Assembly: GCA_044426355.1 (NCBI GenBank) | Contig: JAWXUO010000067.1 | Span: 1 to 7,887, forward strand | Length of the DNA: 7,887 nt | Direction: 5' to 3' | Source: CAYJLC01 sp044426355 | GTDB taxonomy: Bacteria; Bacillota; Clostridia; Oscillospirales; Butyricicoccaceae | Part shown: positions 1 through 5,635 of the stretch, one piece after another | How positions within the stretch are numbered: position 1 is the stretch's first letter | How the letters are laid out: each line of letters begins with the position of its first letter | Program-made: the position numbers and the translations under genes | The notes under the pieces: model-generated | Databases searched by the model: none | Told to the model about the DNA's origin: nothing | The model's input: the letters and a program-made list of their open reading frames with translations, nothing else

Positions 1-24
1 CACTTGTTTTTTCAGTGCTTAATT

Positions 25-53
25 ATAATATCACATCGTTTTAATATTGTCAA
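25..53 (-). promoter_or_regulatory. Leftward sigma-A promoter, proximal copy (P2)
   Basis: Read on the minus strand, a perfect -35 TTGACA (48-53) is followed by a 17-nt spacer and the -10 TATTAT (25-30), preceded by a TG one base upstream as in extended -10 promoters. An A/T-rich UP-like block, ATAAATTTGAAAAA (68-81), lies 14 nt upstream of the -35. The transcript would start near position 18 and leave the window, so the gene served is unknown. The strength suggests a stable RNA or a highly expressed gene, which is inference. Confidence 0.72.
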
Positions 54-132
54 CACTTTTTTAAAACTTTTTCAAATTTATTTTTAAAGTCAATATTTTG
101 TGATTTAACCGTTCGTTCTTTAAAAAACCAAT

Positions 133-152
133 AAACCGACTGGTCTATTATA
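133..152 (-). promoter_or_regulatory. Possible repressor operator beside a -10-like hexamer
   Basis: The dyad AAACCGACTGGTCT (133-146) has ACC/GGT half-sites like those bound by TetR-family repressors. It abuts a minus-strand TATAAT (147-152). No good -35 lies 16-18 nt upstream. A looser related sequence, AACCGTTCGTTCT, lies at 107-119. A regulated third leftward promoter is possible, but the short motif could be chance. Confidence 0.25.
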
Positions 153-230
153 TATTAGCCTCTTTTTTCAAGTTCTAACTTGTTTTAGCTTTTTGTTGTT
201 TTTTGTCGCCCGTTTTTTCGGTGCTTTTCT

Positions 231-258
231 ATTATAACACAATGAGCAATAATGTCAA
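231..258 (-). promoter_or_regulatory. Leftward sigma-A promoter, distal copy (P1)
   Basis: On the minus strand, a perfect -35 TTGACA (253-258), a 16-nt spacer and a perfect -10 TATAAT (231-236) with an upstream TGT give an extended -10 promoter. The same UP-like 14-mer as in the proximal copy (here 273-286) again sits exactly 14 nt upstream of the -35. The motif AAGCACCGAAAAAAC (212-226) follows the -10 after 4 nt, as in the other copy. Both copies point left, so they are tandem promoters about 205 bp apart, an arrangement familiar from rRNA operons. Confidence 0.75.
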
Positions 259-359
259 TGTTTTTTTTAATATTTTTCAAATTTATTATAATAGTCTATT
301 TATACATTATATATAGAGAAACAATTTTTTTATTTATTTTGTATTTTTTTAAAAAAAGC

Positions 360-388
360 TTGCATTATATACCAAAAAGGTGTATATT
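360..388 (+). promoter_or_regulatory. nifS-nifU promoter with dyad in the spacer
   Basis: A -35 TTGCAT (360-365), a 17-nt spacer and a -10 TATATT (383-388) fit a housekeeping sigma-A promoter, with a start expected near 395. The spacer and -10 contain an inverted repeat, arms 366-373 and 379-386 (7 of 8 pairs) around AAAAA. That is a suitable place for a repressor. Clostridial isc operons are often controlled by Rrf2/IscR-type regulators, but no such gene is in the window and the site is not a recognised consensus. Confidence 0.6.
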
Positions 389-404
389 ATATTTATTAAG
401 AAAC

Positions 405-423
405 AAGGAGATGATTTATATAT
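405..423 (+). promoter_or_regulatory. nifS ribosome binding site with long spacing
   Basis: The only Shine-Dalgarno candidate is AAGGAG (405-410), leaving 13 nt before the ATG at 424, longer than the usual 5-10. The start is still secure because the encoded N-terminus (LIYADNAATT) is that of the NifS family. The closer ATG at 411 opens a different frame that stops after 12 codons. Confidence 0.6.
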
Positions 424-1602
424 ATGAAACAACTTATATACGCAGATAATGCAGCAACAACTGCAATCAGCAAAAACGTATTAGATGGCATGATGCCTTA
501 TCTAACTTCGGAATATGGCAATCCTTCTAGCCTTTACGCTTTTGGAAGACAAACAAAACAAGTTTTAGAAGAAGCTCGCCAAAAAGTAGCTAACTCAATC
601 GGTTGCCGTGTAGATGAAATAATATTCACAGCTGGTGGCTCAGAGGCAGACAATTTAGCATTAAAAGGTTTTATGCTTGGTAAAACTCGTCGTGGCTCAC
701 ATATAATTACTACAAAAATCGAACACCATGCTATACTTGAAGTTTGTGCATTTCTTGAAATGTGCGATTTTGAAGTAACTTATCTAGATGTAGATGGCAA
801 AGGTATGATTTCTTTAGATGCACTAAAAAATGCAATCCGTCCTGATACTGCTTTAGTATCTATAATGGCTGCCAATAACGAAGTTGGAACTATTCAACCT
901 ATTAAAGAAATTGGCGAGCTTTGTCGTGAAAATGGAATTATTTTTCACACAGATGCTGTACAAGCAGTAGGCCATGTGAAAATTGATGTAGTTGATATGA
1001 AAATCGACATGCTAAGTCTTTCTGGACATAAGTTACACGCACCAAAAGGCGTTGGAGCATTATATTGCAGAAAAGGTTTAAATTTAATGCCTACTTTGCA
1101 CGGTGGTGGACAAGAAAAATCTATCCGTGGTGGTACAGAAAATGTTGCCTCTATAGTTGGTCTAGGAATTGCTATTGATGATGCTATAACAAATTTCGAA
1201 AAAAATAATGCACATGCACAAAAACTTCGTGATAGACTTATCGAAAAAGTATTGCAAATACCATACACTCATTTAACAGGACACGCAGAAGACAGACTTT
1301 CTGGAATTGCAAGCTTTGTTTTCGAGGCAGTAGAGGGCGAAGGACTTCTATTAATGCTTGATATGCACGGAATTTGTTGTTCTACTGGTTCAGCTTGTGC
1401 ATCTGGTTCGCTAGACCCATCACATGTTTTAATGGCAATGGGACTTCCACACGAAATTGCACACGGTTCTTTAAGAGTTTCACTAAACGAAACAAACACA
1501 GAAGAAGAAGTTGACCTAATTGCAGAAAAAATCTCAGAAGTTATAGACAGACTACGTCAAATGTCACCTGTTTGGGACGATATGATGAAAAATAAAAATT
1601 AA
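424..1602 (+). CDS. nifS: Cysteine desulfurase, NifS/IscS family
   Basis: This PLP enzyme converts L-cysteine to alanine and passes the sulfur as a persulfide to the scaffold NifU for Fe-S cluster assembly in the cytoplasm. At 392 aa it is full length and has the family hallmarks: the N-terminal ADNAATT motif, the phosphate-binding region AGGSEADN (70-77), EHHA (100-103), HTDAVQ with the PLP-contacting Asp177 and Gln180, the Schiff-base lysine in SGHK (Lys203), the flexible catalytic loop CSTGSACASGS with sulfur-accepting Cys325, and the substrate-binding Arg351 in SLRVSLN. The gene is followed by nifU after 21 bp, so the two are an operon. No iscR precedes it and no mnmA follows, unlike many clostridial loci. 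Function is very well supported; whether it is dedicated to Fe-S clusters or also serves tRNA thiolation is inferred from the neighbour only. Confidence 0.97.
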   Translation: MKQLIYADNAATTAISKNVLDGMMPYLTSEYGNPSSLYAFGRQTKQVLEEARQKVANSIGCRVDEIIFTAGGSEADNLALKGFMLGKTRRGSHIITTKIEHHAILEVCAFLEMCDFEVTYLDVDGKGMISLDALKNAIRPDTALVSIMAANNEVGTIQPIKEIGELCRENGIIFHTDAVQAVGHVKIDVVDMKIDMLSLSGHKLHAPKGVGALYCRKGLNLMPTLHGGGQEKSIRGGTENVASIVGLGIAIDDAITNFEKNNAHAQKLRDRLIEKVLQIPYTHLTGHAEDRLSGIASFVFEAVEGEGLLLMLDMHGICCSTGSACASGSLDPSHVLMAMGLPHEIAHGSLRVSLNETNTEEEVDLIAEKISEVIDRLRQMSPVWDDMMKNKN

Positions 1603-1623
1603 TATTAAAGGAGAATTATAAAA

Positions 1624-2094
1624 ATGTATACAGATAAAGTAATGGACCACTTTGCAAACCCTCGTAATGTTGGCGAAATTGAAAACGCATCTGGTGTAGG
1701 TGAAGTAGGTAATGCAAAATGTGGAGATATAATGAAAATGTATCTTGATATAGAAGATGGCATTATAAAAGATATAAAATTTAAAACTTTTGGTTGTGGT
1801 GCAGCGATTGCAACATCATCAATAGCAACCGAGATGGTTAAAGGAAAAACTATCGAAGAAGCTTTAGAACTAACTAACAAAGCTGTTGTTGAACAATTAG
1901 ACGGTTTGCCTCCAGCAAAAATTCACTGCTCTGTACTTGCAGAAGAAGCTTTGAAAACTGCTATCTCAGATTATTACAGAAGCCAAGGAATTGACCCAAC
2001 ACCTATCGTAGGTAGTTCGTGTGGTTGTGGTTGTCATTCTCATTCAGATTCCGATTCACATTCGTGTGGTTCTGGTTCTTGTAGTTGTCACTAA
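1624..2094 (+). CDS. nifU: Fe-S cluster assembly scaffold, NifU/IscU type
   Basis: This scaffold receives sulfur from NifS and iron, builds a [2Fe-2S] cluster and hands it to apoproteins. The 156-aa protein has the U-type N-terminal domain with the three ligand cysteines in conserved settings: Cys33 in AKCGD (with Asp35), Cys58 in TFGCGAA, and Cys102 in KIHCSVLAEEAL. A good AAAGGAG (1607-1613) precedes the ATG by 10 nt. The core ends near residue 128. It is followed by a tail (131-156) made almost only of Cys, His, Ser, Gly and Asp, with six cysteines (133, 135, 137, 148, 153, 155) and four histidines (138, 140, 146, 156). Such a tail is not part of the core fold and looks metal-binding. There is no C-terminal NFU domain, so it is not the long diazotroph NifU. 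The operon ends here at a terminator. Confidence 0.96.
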   Translation: MYTDKVMDHFANPRNVGEIENASGVGEVGNAKCGDIMKMYLDIEDGIIKDIKFKTFGCGAAIATSSIATEMVKGKTIEEALELTNKAVVEQLDGLPPAKIHCSVLAEEALKTAISDYYRSQGIDPTPIVGSSCGCGCHSHSDSDSHSCGSGSCSCH

Positions 2095-2109
2095 TTAAAA
2101 AATATAACG

Positions 2110-2144
2110 CCTTGCATTTGAGTAATCTTATGCAAGGTTTTTTT
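2110..2144 (+). terminator. Rho-independent terminator of nifS-nifU
   Basis: A perfect 8-bp stem CCTTGCAT / ATGCAAGG (2110-2117 and 2130-2137) with a 12-nt loop is followed directly by seven T residues (2138-2144). It starts 16 bp after the nifU stop codon. Confidence 0.9.
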
Positions 2145-2222
2145 ATGTCAATTTCTAATGTAATTTTAAATAATTAAGAACTCTGCAAAAACACCTAAAA
2201 ATCTTTTCCCAAAAAAGCTTTC

Positions 2223-2260
2223 ATTCCGTAAAATTATCCACAGTTTTCCTTTTACGGAAT
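2223..2260. repeat. Perfect 11-bp inverted repeat around a DnaA box
   Basis: ATTCCGTAAAA (2223-2233) and TTTTACGGAAT (2250-2260) are exact reverse complements with a 16-nt loop. The loop begins with TTATCCACA. No T tract follows on either strand, so it is not an ordinary terminator. The loop sequence recurs 38 bp downstream without the flanking arms (2272-2287, 14 of 16 bases the same). Confidence 0.75.
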
Positions 2261-2374
2261 CTTCGCTATAGTTTTCCACAGTTTTTCAAGAACATTTTGT
2301 ATGTAACGCGACTTTTTAAACTCATAGTATTCAACTTTAAAGTTCGTTTTTTTATCTTATCGAAGAAATCCACA
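2234..2374 (+). promoter_or_regulatory. Small cluster of DnaA-box-like sequences
   Basis: TTATCCACA at 2234-2242 matches the consensus DnaA box exactly. TTTTCCACA at 2272-2280 differs by one base and AAATCCACA at 2366-2374 by two. All have the same orientation within 141 bp of A/T-rich non-coding DNA. Neighbouring genes give no sign of a replication origin (no dnaA, dnaN, parA or rep gene), so at most this would be an accessory DnaA-binding cluster. Confidence 0.35.
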
Positions 2375-2408
2375 AGTTAAAATTTTGTGTTGTATTATTC
2401 CGATAGGC

Positions 2409-2443
2409 AAAAAATCGAGTAATTCACCTTAAAATCACTCGAT
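2409..2443 (-). terminator. Rho-independent terminator of the radical SAM-uvrC operon
   Basis: On the minus strand, arms 2433-2443 and 2414-2424 form an 11-bp stem (one G-U pair, outer part ATCGAGT / ACTCGAT) with an 8-nt loop, followed by a run of T (2413-2409). It lies 7 bp past the uvrC stop codon. Confidence 0.88.
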
Positions 2444-2450
2444 ATAAACT

Positions 2451-4247
2451 TTATTTTGAATAATATAATTTAATATTTTCTGCTACATTCAAAGGCACTA
2501 TTTCGCTTAATTCTTCCACAGTTGCAATCTTTATATTGCTAATCGTTTTAAATTTTCGTAGTAACGCACGTTTTCTCTCGTCCCCAACACCTGCGATATT
2601 ATCTAGCGAAGATGCTTTTAACGCTTTGTTTCTAAGCGATTTATGATAAGTTATTGCAAATCTATGCACTTCTTCTTGGATATTGCCTATCAAAGTAAAT
2701 AGCGTAGGCGTTGTTTCGAACGATACCTCTCGTCCATCTGAAAAAATAAGCCCACGAGTTCTATGTTTATTATCTTTTACAGCACCTACCACTATAATTC
2801 CTAAATTATAAAAATCTACAAGTGGTTTAATAGTGTTAACATGCCCTAAACCACCATCTAAAATTATTAAATCAGGTAATTTATTGAATTTTTCATGATT
2901 ATTTACATAGTTTTCTAGTCTACGCACTATCATTTCGCTCATTGATGCATAGTCATCTTGCATATCAAAATTAATTTTAAATTTACGATACTCGCTTTTT
3001 TTTGGCTGTCCATTTTCAAAAACAACCATAGAACCAACGTTATTTGTTCCACTTATATTCGATATATCAAAGGCTTCTATGCGATTAATTTTCTTTTCTA
3101 CGCCTAAAGTTTTCGCAAGCAATTCTAAGGTTTTGTTCGTTCTCTCGTATAAAGTTTCCACACGAGTAATTTCTTCCACGCCATTTAGTATAGCAAGCCT
3201 TACAAATTCTTTTCTAATTCCCTTTACAGGAACAGATAATTTTGTCTTTGCAATACTCGATAAAAACTCCTCTATCGCCTCGCTATCTTCTATATTATGC
3301 GATAAAATTATCTCTTTTGGGGTATTATTTCGCAGAAAGTAATATTGCTTTACAAAGGCTGAAATTGCATCATTTTCTGTGTGTTCTCCGTCTAAAATGG
3401 TAAATTCTTTATCTATAAGCGTTCCTGACATATAATGTAACACAACGACTGCACTTTTGGTATATCCCTTTGCATAAGCAATTACATCGAGGTCGGAAAA
3501 ACCAGAGGCTACCACCGTTTGCTTATCTCGAAGCTTCTGTATTGCACGAATTTTATCACGAATTATAGATGCTTGTTCAAATTCTAAATTTTCTGAAAGC
3601 TCCATCATTTTTGCGTTTAAATCAACAAAAAGTTCCTCAAAATCACCTCTTAAAAGCACTTCTGCTTGCTGAATACTCTCTAAATATTGCTCTTTTGTTA
3701 TTTTTCTTGCACAAGGTGCTAAACATCTACCGATATGTGCATTTAAGCAAGGTCTTTCCTTACCTATGTCACGAGGGAATTTTTTTGAGCAATCTTTTAT
3801 TTTTAAAACTTGTTTTATTGTATCAATCGCAGTTTTTGCAACAGTTCTACTAGAATATGGACCTAAATATTTATTTCCGTCTATCAAAGGCTTAGAAACA
3901 ATAAAAAAATCTGGATATTCATCTTTATAAGTAATTTTTACATACGGATACCCTTTATCATCTTTTAAAAGGATATTATATTTGGGTTTATGCCTTTTTA
4001 TAAGCGAATTTTCTAAAACAAGTGCATCAAATTCTGATTTTGTGATAATAATATCAAAATCAACTATATGTGAAACTAGCACGCTTGTTTTAAAATTATG
4101 TCCTTTATTTGATACAAAGTAGCTAGACACACGATTTTTAAGGTGTTTTGCTTTCCCAACATAGATAATTTCGCCCTTTGAATCTTTCATGATGTACACC
4201 CCTGGGTGCATAGGCAGAGATTTTATTTTTTCTTTTAAATCAATCAT
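2451..4247 (-). CDS. uvrC: Excinuclease ABC subunit C
   Basis: UvrC is the dual-incision nuclease of nucleotide excision repair, recruited by the UvrA/UvrB complex to cut on both sides of a lesion. At 598 aa it is full length. In order: a GIY-YIG nuclease domain for the 3' cut (about 11-90, with PGVY at 14-17, YVGKA at 29-33, Arg39, Glu79); four cysteines Cys153, Cys167, Cys175 and Cys179 in the pattern of the Fe-S-binding cysteines described for UvrC; a UVR motif that contacts UvrB (about 203-238); the RNase H-like domain for the 5' cut with Asp394 (FDIS), DDYASM (431-436), Asp464 (LDGG) and His528 (VHRF); and C-terminal helix-hairpin-helix DNA binding (about 549-595). All expected catalytic residues are present. 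It is translated as the second gene of an operon, coupled to the upstream radical SAM gene. Confidence 0.98.
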   Translation of the reverse strand: MIDLKEKIKSLPMHPGVYIMKDSKGEIIYVGKAKHLKNRVSSYFVSNKGHNFKTSVLVSHIVDFDIIITKSEFDALVLENSLIKRHKPKYNILLKDDKGYPYVKITYKDEYPDFFIVSKPLIDGNKYLGPYSSRTVAKTAIDTIKQVLKIKDCSKKFPRDIGKERPCLNAHIGRCLAPCARKITKEQYLESIQQAEVLLRGDFEELFVDLNAKMMELSENLEFEQASIIRDKIRAIQKLRDKQTVVASGFSDLDVIAYAKGYTKSAVVVLHYMSGTLIDKEFTILDGEHTENDAISAFVKQYYFLRNNTPKEIILSHNIEDSEAIEEFLSSIAKTKLSVPVKGIRKEFVRLAILNGVEEITRVETLYERTNKTLELLAKTLGVEKKINRIEAFDISNISGTNNVGSMVVFENGQPKKSEYRKFKINFDMQDDYASMSEMIVRRLENYVNNHEKFNKLPDLIILDGGLGHVNTIKPLVDFYNLGIIVVGAVKDNKHRTRGLIFSDGREVSFETTPTLFTLIGNIQEEVHRFAITYHKSLRNKALKASSLDNIAGVGDERKRALLRKFKTISNIKIATVEELSEIVPLNVAENIKLYYSK

Positions 4248-4258
4248 TAAAACCTCCT
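4245..4258 (-). promoter_or_regulatory. Coupled stop/start and uvrC Shine-Dalgarno
   Basis: On the minus strand, AGGAGG (4253-4258) lies 5 nt before the uvrC ATG (4245-4247) and also encodes the Arg-Arg of the final IRRF of the radical SAM protein. The radical SAM stop TAA (4247-4249) shares one base with the uvrC start (TAATG). Ribosomes ending the first gene are therefore well placed to start uvrC. Confidence 0.9.
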
Positions 4259-5074
4259 AATAAATCCACAGGTTGTGCATAACTTATGGTGTAACTTTCT
4301 ATTTGAAAAATCATTTATAATATTTTGCGAAAGTTCACTATTATATATATCTTCTATCGTATTTTTATAAATATTTCCTAAATTTATGCACCCATCGTTG
4401 TCTAAACAGCAAGGAACGACTGTTCCATCAACCAAAATCGCTATTTGGTCACGCAGTGCATAGCAAAAACCACTTGTATATTTTTCATTTTGCGAAATAT
4501 CAGCCCATTCAAAAACTTCTCCAAACTCTACATAGCATTTATCTAAAATTTTCACATTATTTTTTTCGCTTTGCAAAATTTTAAAATCTAAATTTAGTGC
4601 TTTTTCTAGCATATCGCAAATTTTCGCATTAAGTTTATCTTCGCCACCTTGATTCCAAAGCCTTAAAACGCAAATGAAATTACTTTTGTTGATAAACGAT
4701 ACAATATTTTCAAGATAATTTTCAATATCTCCATCTTCTTTTGAAAAACTATGCAAAGAAATATGCACTTTATGTGGTTTTTTATCTAAAAGTAAGTTTT
4801 GATTTTGAGATAGTAGCGTTCCATTTGTCGTAATACAGACTTTTAGATCCAATTCTTCGCATATTTCCAAAATATCTGCTAAGTTTTTGTGTAAAAGTGG
4901 TTCTCCTTTAACGTGCAAATAAATATAGTCGCTGTGTTTTTTTACTTCTTTTGCGATATATTCAAATTCATCTTTAGACATAAATTTTGGTAAACGACTT
5001 GTTTTTTTGCAAAAACTACAAGCAAGATTACAAACATTGGTTATTTCTACATATACTTTTTTAAATTTTTTCAT
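4247..5074 (-). CDS. Radical SAM protein with SPASM-like C-terminus
   Basis: Radical SAM enzymes use a [4Fe-4S] cluster to cleave S-adenosylmethionine and start radical chemistry. The 275-aa protein has the cluster motif near its start (Cys15, Cys19, Cys22 in CNLACSFC), the GEP SAM-binding motif (57-59) and TTNGT (82-86). A cysteine-rich C-terminus (Cys204, Cys222, Cys223, Cys229, Cys266, Cys269, with NLGNI at 231-235) resembles the auxiliary-cluster SPASM domain of peptide- and protein-modifying members. No peptide substrate gene or exporter is nearby, so the substrate is unknown. The start is supported by AAGGAG (5082-5087) 7 nt upstream. A minus-strand TATAAT (5131-5136) with a poor -35 may drive it, overlapping the divergent gene's start. 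It ends inside the uvrC start codon, which ties its expression to DNA repair without proving a shared job. Confidence 0.88.
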   Translation of the reverse strand: MKKFKKVYVEITNVCNLACSFCKKTSRLPKFMSKDEFEYIAKEVKKHSDYIYLHVKGEPLLHKNLADILEICEELDLKVCITTNGTLLSQNQNLLLDKKPHKVHISLHSFSKEDGDIENYLENIVSFINKSNFICVLRLWNQGGEDKLNAKICDMLEKALNLDFKILQSEKNNVKILDKCYVEFGEVFEWADISQNEKYTSGFCYALRDQIAILVDGTVVPCCLDNDGCINLGNIYKNTIEDIYNSELSQNIINDFSNRKLHHKLCTTCGFIRRF

Positions 5075-5090
5075 AAAATAACTCCTTAAA

Positions 5091-5119
5091 GCATATTTTT
5101 TTCTGCTCTGCTAATACTA
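5091..5119 (+). promoter_or_regulatory. Sigma-G-like promoter of the 145-aa gene
   Basis: GCATA (5091-5095), a 17-nt spacer and AATACTA (5113-5119) match the forespore sigma-G pattern (GHATR, 17-18 nt, CATNHTA) at all but one position. The spacing and the -10 tail ATACTA are the same as in the promoter before the SASP gene. A sigma-F reading is nearly as good (GCATA -35; nine of ten positions of GGNNANAHTR). No sigma-A promoter is evident here in this direction. Confidence 0.55.
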
Positions 5120-5135
5120 TTTTTGAGGTGATTAT

Positions 5136-5573
5136 ATGGATTTTGCAACTTGCAATCTAGATGTTTTAAATAATATTTATCAAAATACATCTATGGGTAT
5201 AAATTCTTTAGATGAAATCGAAAAACTTTCCGATAACGATAAGTTTACAGACTTAATAAGGTCACAAAAACGTGATTTCATCAAATATAACAACGCATCA
5301 CGAGATAAAATCCGTGAATATGGCAAAGAGCCTGAAGATATTAACACTTTAACGAAAATGTATTCTACTTTAGGCATGAAAACCGAAACATTTTTTGATA
5401 ATTCTATTTCAAAGCTTTCCGAAATGATTATCGAGGGTAATACTATGGGTATTATACAAATGGAAAAAACTTTAAACCACGCAAAACTTGTAGATGAAAG
5501 CGTAAAAAGGCTTTCCGAGGGGCTTATTGCTATGGAGCAAAAATCTATTAGCGAACTAAAATCATATCTTTAA
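5136..5573 (+). CDS. Helical protein, probably forespore-expressed
   Basis: This 145-aa acidic, soluble protein has no signal peptide or membrane segment. It looks almost wholly alpha-helical, with four likely helices (about 6-30, 34-63, 67-97, 104-145) as in ferritin-like bundles. The segment EMIIEGNTMGIIQ (96-108) resembles one I associate with uncharacterised clostridial proteins of this size; a link to ferritin-like DUF families is plausible but unproven, and I do not see a clear paired E..ExxH iron site. GAGGTG (5125-5130) precedes the ATG by 5 nt. A sigma-G-like promoter lies just upstream, and a hairpin and a second unknown gene follow, then a SASP gene. I infer a role in the developing spore; the biochemical function is unknown. 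Confidence 0.85.
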   Translation: MDFATCNLDVLNNIYQNTSMGINSLDEIEKLSDNDKFTDLIRSQKRDFIKYNNASRDKIREYGKEPEDINTLTKMYSTLGMKTETFFDNSISKLSEMIIEGNTMGIIQMEKTLNHAKLVDESVKRLSEGLIAMEQKSISELKSYL

Positions 5574-5579
5574 ATGTAA

Positions 5580-5605
5580 AAAGGAACGGCAAACGTCGTT
5601 CCTTT
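5580..5605. terminator. Hairpin between the 145-aa and 137-aa genes
   Basis: A perfect 9-bp stem AAAGGAACG / CGTTCCTTT (5580-5588, 5597-5605) with an 8-nt loop begins 6 bp after the stop codon. Rightward, only the three T that belong to the arm are present, then GACAT, so termination would be weak. Leftward, the arm runs into five T, a better terminator for any transcript coming from the right. It may act as a partial terminator or stabilise the 3' end of the first mRNA. Confidence 0.6.
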
Positions 5606-5635
5606 GACATAAACTACATAGGAAAGGGGCGAAAA

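Larger units (their letters stand above)
6..286 (-). repeat. Duplicated promoter module (6-81 and 212-286)
   Basis: Two stretches of about 75 bp share the same order and nearly the same spacing of elements on the minus strand: ATAAATTTGAAAAA (identical in both), 14 nt, TTGACA, 16 or 17 nt, TATAAT or TATTAT, 4 nt, then AAGCACYGAAAAAAC (one difference). The spacers are not conserved, so selection appears to act on the promoter elements rather than this being a recent copy. The sequence between the modules is unrelated. Confidence 0.7.
1..423. other. Gene-free regulatory region left of nifS
   Basis: I see no credible coding sequence here. The stretch is very A/T-rich. It contains two leftward housekeeping promoters (25-53 and 231-258), a possible repressor site beside a leftward -10-like hexamer (133-152), a 14-bp palindrome CAAGTTCTAACTTG at 169-182, and the rightward nifS promoter (360-388). 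The leftward promoters mean that at least one transcript runs off the left edge; its product is not visible. Confidence 0.7.
2145..2450. other. Non-coding gap between convergent nifU and uvrC
   Basis: No open frame here looks coding. Besides the uvrC terminator at its right end, the gap holds an 11-bp inverted repeat (2223-2260), three DnaA-box-like sequences, and the 12-bp palindrome AACTTTAAAGTT (2333-2344) followed by a T tract (2346-2352), which could be a weak rightward terminator. I see no clear promoter, so a small RNA is not supported. Confidence 0.6.

Noticed and set aside
252..449. A 65-codon open frame rich in Phe, Ile and Tyr upstream of nifS
   Set aside because: It is a by-product of A/T-rich DNA: no ribosome binding site, low-complexity protein, it overlaps both the leftward promoter P1 and the nifS promoter, and it runs into nifS in another frame.
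411..449. A 12-codon leader peptide starting at the ATG closest to AAGGAG
   Set aside because: The ATG touches the Shine-Dalgarno with no spacing, and the peptide has no regulatory codon pattern.
945..1880. Long minus-strand open frames opposite nifS and nifU (945-1268, 1269-1499, 1605-1880)
   Set aside because: They mirror the real genes, have no ribosome binding sites, and encode Ser/Cys/Pro-rich sequences typical of antisense reading.
3079..3853. Plus-strand open frames opposite uvrC (3079-3342, 3569-3853)
   Set aside because: They are antisense to conserved UvrC domains, with no start signals or recognisable protein features.
4264..4282. A perfect DnaA box (TTATGCACA, minus strand 4274-4282) next to ATCCACAGG
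   Set aside because: It lies inside the 3' coding part of the radical SAM gene and its codons fit the Cys-rich C-terminus; a single box in coding DNA is expected by chance.
5608..5616. CATAAACTA as a sigma-K or sigma-E -10 element before the 137-aa gene
   Set aside because: No -35 match lies at a proper distance (the region is a hairpin), and transcription would start within the ribosome binding site.
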